Positions 22,960-34,499 of a DNA stretch of 64,000 bases are shown here, piece by piece (the stretch's first letter is position 1; every line of letters starts with the position of its first letter). The DNA is from Adiantum capillus-veneris. Taxonomy: Eukaryota > Streptophyta > Polypodiopsida > Polypodiales > Pteridaceae. Both the position numbers and the translations under genes were made by a program. The DNA lies in contig CM043949.1 in the NCBI GenBank assembly GCA_014529385.2, forward strand, positions 144,045,242 through 144,109,241, written 5' to 3'. Under the pieces are notes generated by a model. It made no database searches. It worked only from the letters and a program-made list of their open reading frames with translations, and was not told the DNA's origin.

Positions 22960-23127
22960 TGTAGTGTGCTCACTGCAAGACACTTGAGAGAGAGACTCGA
23001 CCAAACTCAGCTTGCCCTCAACGAGTGAGGCAGCTCCTTATATTGAGCACTGGAAAGGCTACATGCCAAGAAGAACAGAGAAGTGTCCTCCCACACTAGG
23101 TGGTCGGACACACGACCACACACCACA
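22960..23127 (-). repeat. 5' LTR of the H1-bearing element
   Basis: 168 bp; on the minus strand TGTGGTGTGTGGTCGTG to GAGCACACTACA. Directly inside it the minus strand reads TTGGTGGAGACGGCGGGC, a candidate primer site beginning TGG after one spacer base; the matching tRNA is not identified. Confidence 0.75.
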
Positions 23128-23249
23128 ATACACATGATTAATGTAAATTAGGATGCTCCATAAAATTACACACAGACACACAGACACACACACTGAGTAA
23201 AAGGAGCCACATGACAAAAAATTCTCCTAGAATAAAATATAGAAATTTT

Positions 23250-23660
23250 TTATGAATCTTCAAAAAGATCTCTACTAGTGACATCATTTAAATCTAAACC
23301 CATGGCTCCTAAATCAGTAAAGAGAAAAATTGGATCCTCATTTGTAGATGTGTTGGCTTCAAAAAGATCTCTACTAGTGACATCATTTAAATCTAAACCC
23401 ATGGCTCCTAAATGAGTAAAGAGAAAAATTGGATCCTCATTTGTAGATGTGTTGGCTTCAAAAAGATCTCTACTAGTGACATCATTTAAATCTAAACCCA
23501 TGGCTCCTAAATGAGTAAAGAGAAAATTGGATCCTCATTTGTAGATGTGTTGGCTTCATCATTGTGGGATTTTTCATCTCCATCTCATCATCATCATCAT
23601 GAAACTCATCCTCCTTGCTAAGATTAGCAATGGGACTTGATTCGTTGATCTCTCTCTCCT
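23250..23660 (-). pseudogene. Inverted copy of the CACTA transposase tail with a 99 bp triplication
   Basis: Read on the minus strand, 23660-23560 encodes INESSPIANLSKEDEF and an acidic run, then three in-frame 33-residue units each containing LGAMGLDLNDVTSRDLF and EANTSTNEDPIF, ending FEDS and a stop. It is homologous to the plus-strand tail at 20200-20396 (EANASTNDNSISLF, LGAMDLELDD). The units start at 23261, 23360 and 23459, an exact 99-base period with nearly no divergence, so the expansion is young and kept frame. Confidence 0.9.
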
Positions 23661-23667
23661 AGGTTTC

Positions 23668-23820
23668 TGTCAGGAAAATGGCAAGGCCGGACTAGAAAAG
23701 GGCAAGACCGGGCTAGACAGTGTGGAAAGGGAGTCCAACTAGGGGAAAGGGCTAGGAGCCAGGCTATATAGTGGGTGGTTGGGAGGTGGACTCCTAGGTT
23801 CTAGTTCCCCTTGTCTAACA
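23668..23820 (+). repeat. Candidate 5' LTR of Gypsy F
   Basis: Starts TGTCAGGAAAATGG and ends TTGTCTAACA just before the primer site; TATA-like CTATATA at 23764-23770. With no 3' LTR to compare, the left end is a guess based on the TG dinucleotide. Confidence 0.5.
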
Positions 23821-23821
23821 T

Positions 23822-23834
23822 TGGTATCAAGAGC
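23822..23834 (+). promoter_or_regulatory. Primer-binding site, tRNA-Met-like
   Basis: TGGTATCAAGAGC: the initiator-Met primer site with one extra A. It follows the LTR end after one base. Confidence 0.7.
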
Positions 23835-24622
23835 AAGGTTCCTTTTTGGGAATGTCACAGCCGTGGAGGAGGGGAGCCACACAATTTTGCATGCTTTTTT
23901 GCATGTCGGGGTCAAGTAAGGGGGCGGAGAGCATCCCTATGAGAAGGAAGACAAGCCCGAAGACATGGGAAACACCTCTTGCGAGGGAAGACGGTGAGGT
24001 TAGACCCTGCACCAAATGGCACCCTTGCGGGCTCTACGGCATCGCGCCGGGATGGGAAGCAAAACTCGACCCAAGTACCGAAGCCCGTTTCACCCTGCAC
24101 CGACCACCATATCTCTCCCAACCTCCTTGCGCGCTACTGCAGTCAGCCGATGTCGAGTGAGGCCTTGAGTTCACATTAAAAAATGACCAAGGCCTTGAGT
24201 TCACATTAAAAAATGACCAAGGACTTTATTGACACTAGGGGTGATACACACCCGACCTAAAGCAAGGAGCTCTGATTTCGGGAGTGTGGAAGCATTAATC
24301 CAAGGGAATCAAAGGCAGGGCCGTCAAATACACACACACACACCAATTCTCCACGTACGAGCTGCAGAAAAGAAAAAATTTAATAAAAGCATCTCAAGTG
24401 ACATTATTTTTCAAAATAGATTACGATCGAACGCATAATCGATTCGGCTACAAGGGATTAAGGAATTCTCTACACGGCGGATATTTTGGATTGATTAACA
24501 CTTGGATAATATCGACTTCGATGGGATTCGAAAGGTTAATTAAACTTTGCAAGTGCTCTCAATCTCAGGTATTCTGACTATTCCTTGCACCACACTGTGT
24601 TGCCATGGATTGAGATATCAAT
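23835..24622 (+). other. Gypsy F leader with a 30 bp tandem duplication
   Basis: Non-coding leader. GGCCTTGAGTTCACATTAAA and the following ten bases occur at 24161-24190 and again at 24191-24220. Confidence 0.75.
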
Positions 24623-25640
24623 ATGAATTTTGATTTTGAGCAAAGTACACCTGCTCCTCCCCATGATGGTCCATGGCCAAATCCTCTCAAGGAGAGTACC
24701 TGCGACGCTACAGTAGGTGATGACACTTATGAATTGCTCGACATTCAAAAATTTCGTGCACTTCAGACGCACATGTCAGTCATGGAGCAGTCCAAGGGTC
24801 TCCCTAACACGAACATGCATGAGCACGTTGCTACACAGGGGCTAGGCCCTTCTAATCAAGGGCAAGGTCCAACTGCTAATACTTTGCACACTCTAGCTAC
24901 AAAAGAGGTGGATGAGCTGTTGAAAAACACCAAACCACCGACTTTAAGGGAGAATACCGAGACCGCAATAAGGATGCAATGAATATCTTTCTAAGAAAGT
25001 GGGATGGAATTCACACCTTACGGTGTACTTCGGACGCAATTAGAGCCCTGCAAGCGAGCTTAACTATGGAAGGCAAGGCCTACAAATGGTGGATGTCTCT
25101 CAAGGAGAAGAATATCATACCACAGAGTTGGGAAGCTTTTGAAGCTATGTTTCGTAAAGAATTTTTGCCTACCAATGAGGCACATCGGAATTGGACGGCT
25201 TGGGATACGTGTCCCATGCGCCAATACCCATCATTGCTTGAATATATATCTCACTATTGGGATGTTATCCTCAAGTTGGAAGGCTTAGATAACTTTCAAC
25301 AAGTACGGGGGTTTATACATGGTTTGACACCAGAGCTTAAGAAGCACGTTAAGACCCAAGACCCTAAAACACTTGAGGAAGCCATTGTGAAAGCACATAT
25401 TCACGATGATCCAAATGAAAAATAAGCACATAATATTTACGTGCTTGCTAATACACATGGTAATGCACGCACCTAGTATGGGCACAATAAAAGGAAATTT
25501 CTAGTAGCCAAATCAGACGCATCTAAAAAACCCAAGGACTCCAGAGGTCCTCTCTCTTCTTAGGACTTTGATAAAGCTAAGAAAGAGAAATTATGTTTTC
25601 AATGTTTCGGAAGTGGTCATGGTAGAAAGGATTGTCCCAA
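24623..25640 (+). pseudogene. Gypsy F gag with CCHC knuckle
   Basis: The first frame, 24623-24982, is a polar N-terminal region. After a one-base shift the frame 24979-25425 carries the retrotransposon gag core: LRCTSDAIRALQASLTMEGK, YKWWMSLKE, WEAFEAMFRKEFLP and FIHGLTPELKKHV. The nucleic-acid binding knuckle CFQCFGSGHGRKDC (about 25588-25630) follows in a different frame; there is a TAG upstream at 25562. Confidence 0.9.
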
Positions 25641-25837
25641 GGGAAAATCTGTTGCTCATGGCAAGGAGAAAGAAGTGCACACGGTGCAACTGCTGCCTCT
25701 TGAGACTTCTCACGACTCTCTACAGTGGAAGTAACACACACCGAGGTGGTGCATGAATGATGTCTCACAGCTTTCATGTGGCAATAGACCTTCAGACCAC
25801 ATGATTTAGTACATATGCACGGATCTTGACAAAGGCA

Positions 25838-26310
25838 CAAGGTGCGCATCTTGGTAGATGACGGTGCTACTCACAATTTCATCAATTATGGATTGGTGAA
25901 AAAACTCAAATTGCCTCAAACTTCGAGTACCCACCGCTACAAGGTAGCAATACCCACCGCTACAAGGTAGCAATGATGAATGGACATGATATTGAGATCT
26001 GGGATACTCAAGTCCGAGATGTTTCGTTGAAAGTAGAAAGTTACTCCACATCCTTGGATTTTTAGCTTATGAACATGGAGCAGGCAGACGTGGTCCTTGG
26101 TAGGGAGTGGTTACATAGCCTAAGACCATCACTGAGATCTGGGATACTCAAGTCCGAGCTGTTCTGTTGGAAGTACAAGGTTACTCTACATCCTTGGATT
26201 TTCAGGTTATGAACATGGAGCGGGCAGTCGTGGTCCTTGGTAGGGAGTGGTTGCATAGCCTAGGACCATCACTGATGCGTAGCTATGAGCACAACAACTT
26301 GATGTTCAAA
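25838..26310 (+). pseudogene. Gypsy F protease with a 140 bp internal tandem duplication
   Basis: Aspartic protease that would cleave gag-pol. The active-site region reads ILVDDGATHNFI (about 25853-25890), D-D-G-A where many Gypsy elements have D-S-G. A 23-base unit is duplicated at 25929-25951 and 25952-25974. The C-terminal half, including VVLGREWLHSL, is duplicated exactly head-to-tail with a 140-base period (25994-26133 and 26134-26273); the units differ by about ten substitutions, and the first has a stop. A monomer of the intact family would have one copy. Confidence 0.9.
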
Positions 26311-26569
26311 TCCCATGGCGCACATGTGTTGTTGTTAGGAGAGAAGGATATACCTTCTTCACCATTTATTTGTACAATTGAGCTTATGCATCTCGTTTCT
26401 GATAATGAAATAGATATTTTCTTGTGTTACTCACTGTCTCATTTTCTCTCTAGCATTGAAGCTGTTGAAAATTCCTCAATGCCGCATGCTTCTCTCTCAT
26501 CTCTTCCACCAATGACTACTTCCAAACAAGCAAATATTGCTAGTGAGTTACAACATTATTAAAGGAATT

Positions 26570-27840
26570 TCAAGATGTGTTTCCTAATGATTTGCCGCCA
26601 GTATTACCGCTGACACGATTGGTGCAACATGGCATCAATGTGGTTGCAGGCTGTAAACCTGTTAGTAAACCGCCCTACCGTATAAGTTACTCTGAAGCTG
26701 CTGAGGTGGAACGTTAGCTTGGTGACTACCTTAGCAGAGGGTTTATACAACCGAGTTCTTCACCACGGGCTTCTCCTATCCTTTTAGTGAAGAAAAAAGA
26801 CGGCAGTATGCGCATGTGCGTAGACTACCGGGGCTTAAATACGGTTATGGTTAAGAACAAGTACCCATTGCCACGAGTGGATGAGTTGTTTGACAAACTC
26901 ACTCATGCTCGCATTTTTACAAAAATAGACTTGCGTTCAGGTTATCACCAAGTCCGTATTCGACTTGCTGATATACCCAAAACTGTATTTCGAACAAGGT
27001 TTGGACACTACGAGTTTTTGGTGGTGACCTTTGGGTTAACCAATGTGCCCGTAACATTCATGACACTTATGGATAGTGTCTTGAAGCCGTACTTGGGCAA
27101 ATTTGTCATTGTTTTTCTCGATGACATTCTAGTCTATAGTGCTTCTGAAGAAGAACACTTACAACATATGAGGCAGGTGTTCGAGTTGTTACGAACAAAT
27201 AAATTATATGCCAAGGAATCTAAGTGTGACTTTTTGAAAAAAGAAACTCACTATCTAGGACATGTTATTTCAGCTTATGGCCTATATATGGATCAATCCA
27301 AAGTGGATACAATCCGCAAATGGCCTTCTCCTAGAAATCTGGAAGAGTTACATATTTTTTTAGGATTTGCAGGTTTTTATCGAAGGTACATTAAAAACTA
27401 TGCTAATATTGTTGTTCCCAGGATGGATCAACTGGAAGGAAAAGGAAAAGATGTTTAGTGGGGACCCGCTCAACATCACAGTTTCAATACGCTCAAGGAT
27501 GCATTAGCTATAGCTCCCATACTAGCTATTGTAGATCCTTTGAAACCATCTGTTTTGGAAACGGATACCAGTGACCGTGCTATTGCAGCAGTCCTCTTAC
27601 ATAACGGACGGCCAATTGCATTTGAAAGCAAGAAGCTTGATGCAGCTCAGCAAAACTACTCTGCTTATGAGTGCGAACTCTATGTAATAGTGTCCGCCTT
27701 AAGAACACGGTGCCATTATCTGTATGGTGCTCAGTTTGAGATTGCTTTTGACCATGAAATCATCAAAATGGTTTACACAACAAATGAATTTGAAGGGTCA
27801 GAAAGCCAAGTGGGTCAAGATTCTTTAGGAATATGACGCA
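26570..27840 (+). pseudogene. Gypsy F reverse transcriptase-RNase H
   Basis: RT motifs in order: PPYRISYSEAAEVER, a TAG at 26716, GFIQPSSSPRASPILLVKKK, then in the clean frame 26787-27458 MRMCVDYRGLN, KIDLRSGYHQVRI, the active site VFLDDILVYS (F-L-D-D, about 27112), and the connection GFAGFYRRYIKNY. A TAG at 27456 precedes RNase H (27540-27836), with ETDTSDRAIAAVL, IAFESKKLDAAQQNYSAYE. Most catalytic residues are retained, so decay is moderate. Confidence 0.95.
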
Positions 27841-28907
27841 AGCTCAGGTATCATAAAGGTCGATACAACGTGGTGGGTGGAGATCAATTCTCTCTTGTTC
27901 AAGGAACTTCGTAGTGAATTTTTGGATTCTCTCAAAGGCAAATATAAGCATGATGAAGCATATTCCAAAGTGTGGAGCCATGTACAAATGAGGGATCCTT
28001 CTCACTCCAATGATGGTAGTGTAACGTTAACCTCCACACCTAATTCTCCTCTATGGAGTGATGAACTACAACGATGGAAGCATTTCACCATCGACAATGG
28101 GTACCTACTCCATAAGGGGGAGAGTTTGTGTACCGACAGACTCAGACATTCGACGTAAAATTATTTATGAATCTCATGATAGTCCAAGTGCAGGGCACCC
28201 AAGTATTAGAAAAACTTATGCTCTCGTACGACAGTAATTTTACTCGTCAGGTATACATGGCTTTGTTCAAGCTTATGTCTTGCATTGCCAAAATGTCAAG
28301 TGAACAAAGTAGAGCGCCTGAAAGCAGGAGGACTCTTACATCCTTTGGAGATTCCCAATGGAAAATGGGAAAGTATCTCCATGGATTTTATTATGGGTTT
28401 ACCAACCACTGTACGAGGTCATGACTTGGTATGGGTGATCATAGACAGGTTGACTAAACTATGTAAGTTTATTCCAACCAAATCAACGGTTAAGACACTA
28501 AAACTAGCCAAGTTATTTGTGGACAATCTATACAAGTTGTATGGTTTGCCAAGTAACATTGTCAATGATCATGATCCCAAGTTTAACAGTCACTTTTGGA
28601 GGACTGTGTTTCAATGATTGGGTACACAACTAAACCTCAGTACATCCGATGATCCAGAAACACATGGTTAGACATAACGAGTTAACCAAGTGCCAGAGGA
28701 TATGCTAAGAGCATACGTCATCAAAAAATAGTTTGACTGGGAAGAATACTTACCTATTCTCGAGTTTGCCTAGAACAATGCTAAGCATGTCAAAACTGGA
28801 TTTAGTCCTTTCATGCTCATGTATGGGTTTCAACCTAGGTCACCTATTACGGTGGGGTTGGCAACCGAAAAGCTCCAACATATTAAGGATTTTCTCCAAG
28901 ACCACTA
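27840..28907 (+). pseudogene. Gypsy F integrase (frameshifted, incomplete)
   Basis: The zinc finger is spread across shifted frames (ESHDSPSAGHPSIRKTY about 28170-28220; VLHCQKCQ about 28274). The catalytic core, 28285-28617, shows WESISMDFIMGLP, VWVIIDRLTK and the second Asp region NIVNDHDPKFNSHFW. The glutamate region near 28650-28740 is badly decayed. The last recognisable block, YGFQPRSPITVG and EKLQHIKDFLQDH, ends at 28907. No chromodomain follows. Confidence 0.9.
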
Positions 28908-29789
28908 ATATACCCGTTAATATTACCGCCTCTGTTGCTCCTTCTACTACCATACTTATTGCCACTAAAAGACCATTTAAAAATAAAGGTGCTCACTGAT
29001 TTGGGCCACCCAAAATTGGGTGGCCCAAATGGCACCTTTATTTTTGACCTACATAAAACAATGAAACATCAATTGTTTTTTGGAAGAGTATACAAAAGAA
29101 CCAAAGAATTGAAATTGAATTTACTTTACCTTGACAATTTAATATGCAGAAGATCAACTATTTAAAAAAGTACAATAAAATGTAAATAGTTGTATATACA
29201 TTCTGCCACATTGGGACTTTACGAAAGTTTGGATGAATATTTTTCTATCTAATCCTCCTCAATCTCATCGTTGTCCAAAGGCACGTACGTTTAATCACCT
29301 TAACTCTACATAAACCCAAACATATTTAAATTATCAACAACTCAAAACAATTGATACAAACGTGTTTAAACTTACCGCGTGTAGTGATCCAACCGCCGCG
29401 TCGAATTTCTCGCAAGAGATGTTGTTGTTCTTGAACAATCATTGCCAAGTTTCAAATTATGTATGTCGCTCTCGATACTTGACCATCTCTCTGGTTGGTC
29501 GAGTAAGAGTGATATTTTTCTAAGTTAGCAATAACAATAACAAATCATCAACTACGGTCTTTAAAATCACTGATCGACGCTATAATTTAATCAATCTTAC
29601 ATATTTGTCCTTCTACATTGCCTTGCCTCCTCAGCCATAGTGCATGGGAGTTTGTCTGGCACAAGCTTTGCGTTGTTGTCTGTAGAATGAGCCGGTCACC
29701 GCCTGATCGCTCTTTTCCAGCATTGCCGACTTCCACTCCGCATCTGCAATGTTCCCACCGCGATAGCTCTTGTCTGGATCTCTAACCTG
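28908..29789. other. Unassigned DNA between Gypsy F and repeat R
   Basis: AT-rich, no recognised gene. The minus strand at 29790-29640 has an open stretch (RGGNIADAEWKSAMLEKSDQ) that could be an exon remnant of unknown type. Confidence 0.5.
28984..29044. repeat. Hairpin-forming inverted repeat
   Basis: AATAAAGGTGC pairs with GCACCTTTATT, and inside it TTTGGGCCACCC pairs with GGGTGGCCCAAA across a 4-5 base loop near 29013. It is a near-perfect stem of about 25 bp with one bulge. It may be a miniature transposon tip. Confidence 0.8.
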
Positions 29790-31708
29790 GTTGGCTGCTG
29801 CATGTTGCACACTAGATTGCTTGTTTTTTAGAAAAAATCTTATCTAGTCCTCCAACCACTGTTGTGAACAAGGTTGATCGGGGACATTTACAAATCCAGC
29901 TAGCAATGCGTCCTCAATGTAGCCTCCATGATTGTGTTGTTGGTCTCTAAACTTTACAAAAAAATTCTTATACGTTGATTATATAAAAATTTGTAGGTGG
30001 CGTTGAAATTCCTTGCCCTGTGGTGTGCCGAAGTCTACCTAGCCACCATAGTTAACCCTGTAGTAGCACCCATGCGTGTCTGGCATGGGTGCACTAGTAT
30101 ACTCGTCCTCTACATCAGGGGTGGCACGCCTTGAAAGTGGGGAATCCGTTCCCTCGCCACTACAAAAACAAGCGAAGCCACAAGATCCGCCGCCGCATGG
30201 TCTCTCATGATGCTCGATGTCTTGAGATGAGGGTCAACGCGCGCTTCTATAGAAAGTTCGTCGACGGTGTTCTAGCAAAGCACAAGCGGAATGGAGTGGC
30301 GTAGGACCCTGTGATGCGATGGGAGTAGGACCCTGCGATGGAAGGGGAGTACTAGGACGATAAGAAGGGGCCGTAGACTAAGGTGCCGTCAATGCAAGGC
30401 TCTGTAGTTAAAAAGTCCCTTCTTGACTCCCCCATGGTGTGGTCTACGGAGAAAGAACATAGGCCTCGATCTACGACCGGTGGAGGACCTTGAGTAGAGT
30501 AGGTGTAGGATGGCCATCCCTGCAAATAACAAAAATAAACCTATGAAACTCGTGGTTTAGTGTTGAATAGCTAGAAACAATCTTTATTTCTTTGCTTGTT
30601 CTCATCGCCTCAAGACTCGGGTCCACTAAAGGCAATGTCCACCCCGGGTGGGAGCCCACCTGGGACGTGAACCAACCAAAACAAGAGCTAGATGGATGCT
30701 CCCCACCAGGTGGTCTCTCGTCTGACATCTACATTACAAAGAGCAATATGAGATTTAGCTTCCGCCCCTACTCGCTCATCTATAAATATGTACACAAGTA
30801 TATTAGCACACAAACAGGTAGATACATATACATACTAGTAGACCTAAGTAGAGGCTAGTAGATCCAAAGGTGAAGAGCACCTCTTTAGGTATCATCACAG
30901 TCTCAACCGTGGTAAAACCAAAGGTACATTGCGATAATTTATGCATGAGTGGACCAATGACCGCAACGACAGGATTAAAAAAGGACTATACTCAAGAGGA
31001 AGCTTCTAACCTTCGGGTGCTATGCTCCCGTACTTAGTGTCTACATACATGCATAAATAAATATATATGTACACACAAATATATATACAACTACGTAATG
31101 TAGCCATCCTTTTGAGTAGAGATAAAGAGTTATGGTTGTAAATGTAGCCATCATTTTGTGTTGTGCATAGTGCAAGGGTGCTCTTGCTTCTTTAGAGTGC
31201 TATGAAGAAGAGCTTCATTATTGTGCTTCTTGTGCAACATCTCTTCACAAGAACTCCTTGTTCGAGGGATTACTTTGCATATTGCATGGTTGCCTCCATT
31301 CAGAGGTACCGTATCATTAAAAGCTATCCAACCTAATGCCTATTTGATGGGAGAAAGAGATAGGAAGAGAGATAGAGCAGTTAAGGAGAAGAGAGTAGAA
31401 AGAAATTTCCAAGGGTCCATCGACGCCATGTACAGAAGGTCTTTTTCATAGAATTCTATAGAAGCAGGAGCATACCCGCATTGTGCACACCAAAAATGCT
31501 TGCTCCGCCTACAACCATTGCTCTCTATCCCCTATTTCTTTATCTTCCTCTCTCTATCTATCTCTTTCTCCCGACGGATATCTCTATTACTCTCTCTCCC
31601 TCTTTCCCTCTTTCTCCCACGGATATCTCTATTTCTCTCTCTCTCTTTCTCTATCTCTCTCTCTCTCCCTCTTTCCCTATCTCTCTCTATCTCCCGCTTT
31701 CCTTCTCC

Positions 31709-31753
<45 letters not shown>
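29790..31753. repeat. Repeat R, copy 2, left part
   Basis: Matches 8392-10065 and 15511-15570 of copy 1 continuously, which shows what R looks like without Copia B. It carries about 30 extra bases near 29830-29870. It ends in CT runs and a (GT)n tract (31725-31756) in which Gypsy C is inserted. Confidence 0.9.
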
Positions 31754-31758
<5 letters not shown>

Positions 31759-32895
31759 CACAGGAACGAAATAATAGAGATAGGCAACAAAAGATAGAGA
31801 AAGAGATCTTTGTATTGATGGATTTTTGTAGAGTTTTGATACAACAGAGGAGCAATTGAATATGGACGCACTCTGTTGTACGGAGCTCGAACCTCCCGAC
31901 CACCCTCGAGCTTCAGTTCGCTTGCATGCAACGTCTCACTCGCACTTGCACTCGCACTCGCACTCACACTCGCACTCGCACTCGCACTCGCAGAAGAGGA
32001 GATCTTCGAATGATCCCCAAACGCACCATCTGTCGTGCTTTTATCCTTCTTTTCCTCGAAAAGCCTGCACAATTTTCGCACCAAGTATACCTGCAAGAAT
32101 AATATAAGAACGTGATCGCTAAGCGATCCGTAAAGGTTAGATTTCTATCATGACAATTTGCATACATCCTGTTTCACACATTGATTTCTGCATCGCCTAC
32201 AAAATAGCCAAAAGAACATACTCGTGCAACCAATTCAACATGATAACCAAATAAAGAAAACATAATTATGTACCTTCATAATCGCAATTGCAATAGACTA
32301 CCATGAAGAAACAAATCCACTTCTTGGTTGATAGCAGGGAGAGTTGTATGTTGTTGTATGTCTGCCTGTCCCTATGTATACTACACTGCTGGTGCCTTCT
32401 GTTTGTTTTCATCATAACTTTTACAAACGAACGCAGAACAGAGCAATCCAGGTACTCAAAACAACGGGAATAGATTTGGTCTACAAGGCTTGGTGAACAG
32501 AATTGTGAAAAACGTCTTTCTTTGGCTGAAAACGCAACTTTTAGGTCGCGACCTGTAAAACCTCTATTTTTGAATCTCCATTACTTTTTCAACTTATTTG
32601 AAGCCTACCCATGCATTTTAAGCTAAAATACATAAATATAAAATATTAATATTAATAAAAATCTCAATTTTACTGTTCATAAACAGACTATCTGTTATTC
32701 ATTAATCTTTATCAAATACGTCTTTAGTGTATTATTTTAAAAAACGAATATACGTTGTCTCTTAATATCTCAAACTCATTCATTTAAGCTCTATTTAATA
32801 GACTATTCAACAATCTTTCAAATCGTGCTAAACGAAAGATATGCCCTACTACATTCTTCTCGACTTTAAGAACTTCAAGAATTAGTCCTATTACA
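31754..32895 (-). repeat. LTR of C, left copy (minus)
   Basis: On the minus strand it begins TGTAATAGGACTAATTC just after a purine-rich GATAAGGGGAGAA and ends GTTCCTGTGAAACA. It holds a (CTCGCA)n hexanucleotide array at about 31936-31993 that is much shorter in the right copy. Confidence 0.85.
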
Positions 32896-32919
32896 TTCTC
32901 CCCTTATCAAAATTAACTC

Positions 32920-33470
32920 TTGTCCTCAGAGTTGGTCGAAAGTGAGGAAAATTCTCTTTGCAAAACACTAAGATCAACCATGATGCATCCTCTAGCTACT
33001 GGATAGTTCTGGCAACTTAACCAAAACTTTTACAAGGTCTCTATTTCTCAGATGTTTAACACGCCTATCTAGCACTAAGTTGGTTCTACAGTCAATGGTC
33101 CGTCATCTTTCAACTTAGAGTTGTCTTGTAAAAAACATGATGCACATTACGAATATACTTTTTCAATAAACTCACATGAAATACAGGACGCACTTTAACA
33201 TGAGAAGGCAATTCTAATTTGTAAGCTAATGAACCAATGCGCTTCAAAATTTTAATGGCCCAGCAAATCCTGGAGACAATCTTCTATCCTTTCCAAGAAT
33301 CAAATGAGACTTTTCAGAAATGACCTTTAAGAAAACCATATCACCAGTTTCATACTCCACAACCCAATGTTTCTTGTCATAATACAATTTGTGTCTCTTT
33401 TGAGCTTCTGTAATATTCTCCCCTAATTTTGGCCCAACTCGTTATCCATTTTCTCAAGCATCTCACGTGA
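32920..33470 (-). pseudogene. C chromodomain and integrase C-terminus, left copy (decayed)
   Basis: Homologous in inverted orientation to 34990-35332. Translation gives fragments such as LDRRVKHLRNRD, but insertions near 33000-33010 and 33130 break the frame. In chromoviruses this domain directs integration to particular chromatin. Confidence 0.75.
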
Positions 33471-33473
33471 CAG

Positions 33474-34420
33474 TTATACCTTATTCCTCGAGTTAAGAAA
33501 ACTAATACGTGTGGAACAGTTGTAGCCATAAATTGCCTCAAACGGAGTCATCCTAATAGATGAATGATATGAACTGTTATATGTAAATTCAACCAAAGGC
33601 AGATATTCATTCCAATTAGATTGGTTTTCCTTGACATACATTCGTAACATATCTTCTAAAATACGATTCACTCTCTCCGTTTTCCATCTGTTTGAGGATG
33701 GAAAGCAGTAGACATGCATAACTGGATACCTATAGAGTCAAAAAGTCGCTCTCTAGAAATGAGAAGTGAACTTAGAATCTCTATTAGACACTATGCTCTT
33801 GGGCATGCCATGCAAACGAAATATCTCTTCACGAAAAAGCGTGTTAATGGTCAATGCAGTATCAGTTACTTTTACTGGAAAAAAGTGAGCTTGTTTTGTG
33901 AGTCTATCTACCACCACAAAGATCGAGTCATACCCTCCACAAGTAGTACGAAGTCTAATGATAAAGTCCATGGATATAGACTCCCACTTCTGTAAAGGGA
34001 TGTCTAAGAGTTGAAGGTCACCAGCCATCCTCTTATGTTCAATCATAACTTGTTGACATTGAAAGCACTCACGCACATAATTCTTAACATCCAATTTCAT
34101 ACGCGGCAAAAGAATGAACTTTTAATCTTTTCATATGTCTTATTCAATCCAGGATGACAGGAAAGGTGAATTATGACACTCATGCAGAATTTGACTCTTA
34201 AAAACAGAATTTGCAGGAATACAGAAGCGGTCATAATAATACATATTTCCCTTATACAAGTGATATTTGTTCTCATACATCTCACAATATTCTCACGCAA
34301 GAATTTCAAAATAGGCATATAAAAGGAATTATTTTCAACTTCGGCATGTATCTCATCAATCAAATTGGATCGCACAACAGTCAACAAATTACACATGGTC
34401 CTACGACTCAAGCATCTGCA
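33474..34420 (-). pseudogene. C integrase (minus)
   Basis: Gypsy integrase in two main frames. 34109-33753: the finger end VRECFQCQQVMIEHKRMAGD, the first Asp in WESISMDFIIRL, VVVDRLTKQAHFFPV, and the second Asp in SIVSNRDSKFTSHF. 33719-33474: the glutamate block TERVNRILEDMLRMYV and SSIRMTPFEAIYGY. A stretch between the frames is shifted. The upstream spacer (34411-34100) encodes LTVVRSNLIDEIHAEVE and the finger start. Catalytic residues are mostly visible but not in one frame. Confidence 0.92.
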
Positions 34421-34499
34421 ACTTTATTTTCTTTTCCACACAAATACTTCAAATCAAAATCCTACACAGCCAGCATTCAAATCCATCTCCTTTGTCTGT

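Larger units (their letters stand above)
21302..23127 (-). mobile_element. Small minus-strand LTR element carrying a histone H1 fragment
   Basis: Direct repeats flank it: 21302-21447 and 22960-23127, sharing for instance CCCTCAACGAGTGAGGCAGC and GGAAAGGCTACATGCCAAGA. Read on the minus strand each starts TGTGGTGTGTG and ends CACCACA or CACTACA. A purine tract CTAAGGGGGGAGG abuts the left repeat, as expected for a 3' LTR on this strand, and ATAC flanks both outer ends. The interior, about 1.5 kb, encodes no gag or pol that I can see. It holds a broken histone H1 sequence in sense with the element. It is therefore a non-autonomous LTR element moved by another element's proteins, in my inference. 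Confidence 0.75.
23668..28907 (+). mobile_element. Gypsy LTR retrotransposon F, 3'-truncated
   Basis: A candidate short 5' LTR (23668-23820) is followed by a tRNA-Met primer site, leader, gag with one CCHC knuckle, protease, reverse transcriptase, RNase H and integrase in Gypsy order. Similarity to integrase stops at about 28907 and no 3' LTR is found, so the element is truncated there or its end was lost. Many stops and frameshifts and two internal tandem duplications show decay. Confidence 0.9.

Noticed and set aside
31481-32107. Ser/Leu, Cys/Val and Ser/His repeat frames
   Set aside because: Products of CT, GT and CTCGCA repeats.
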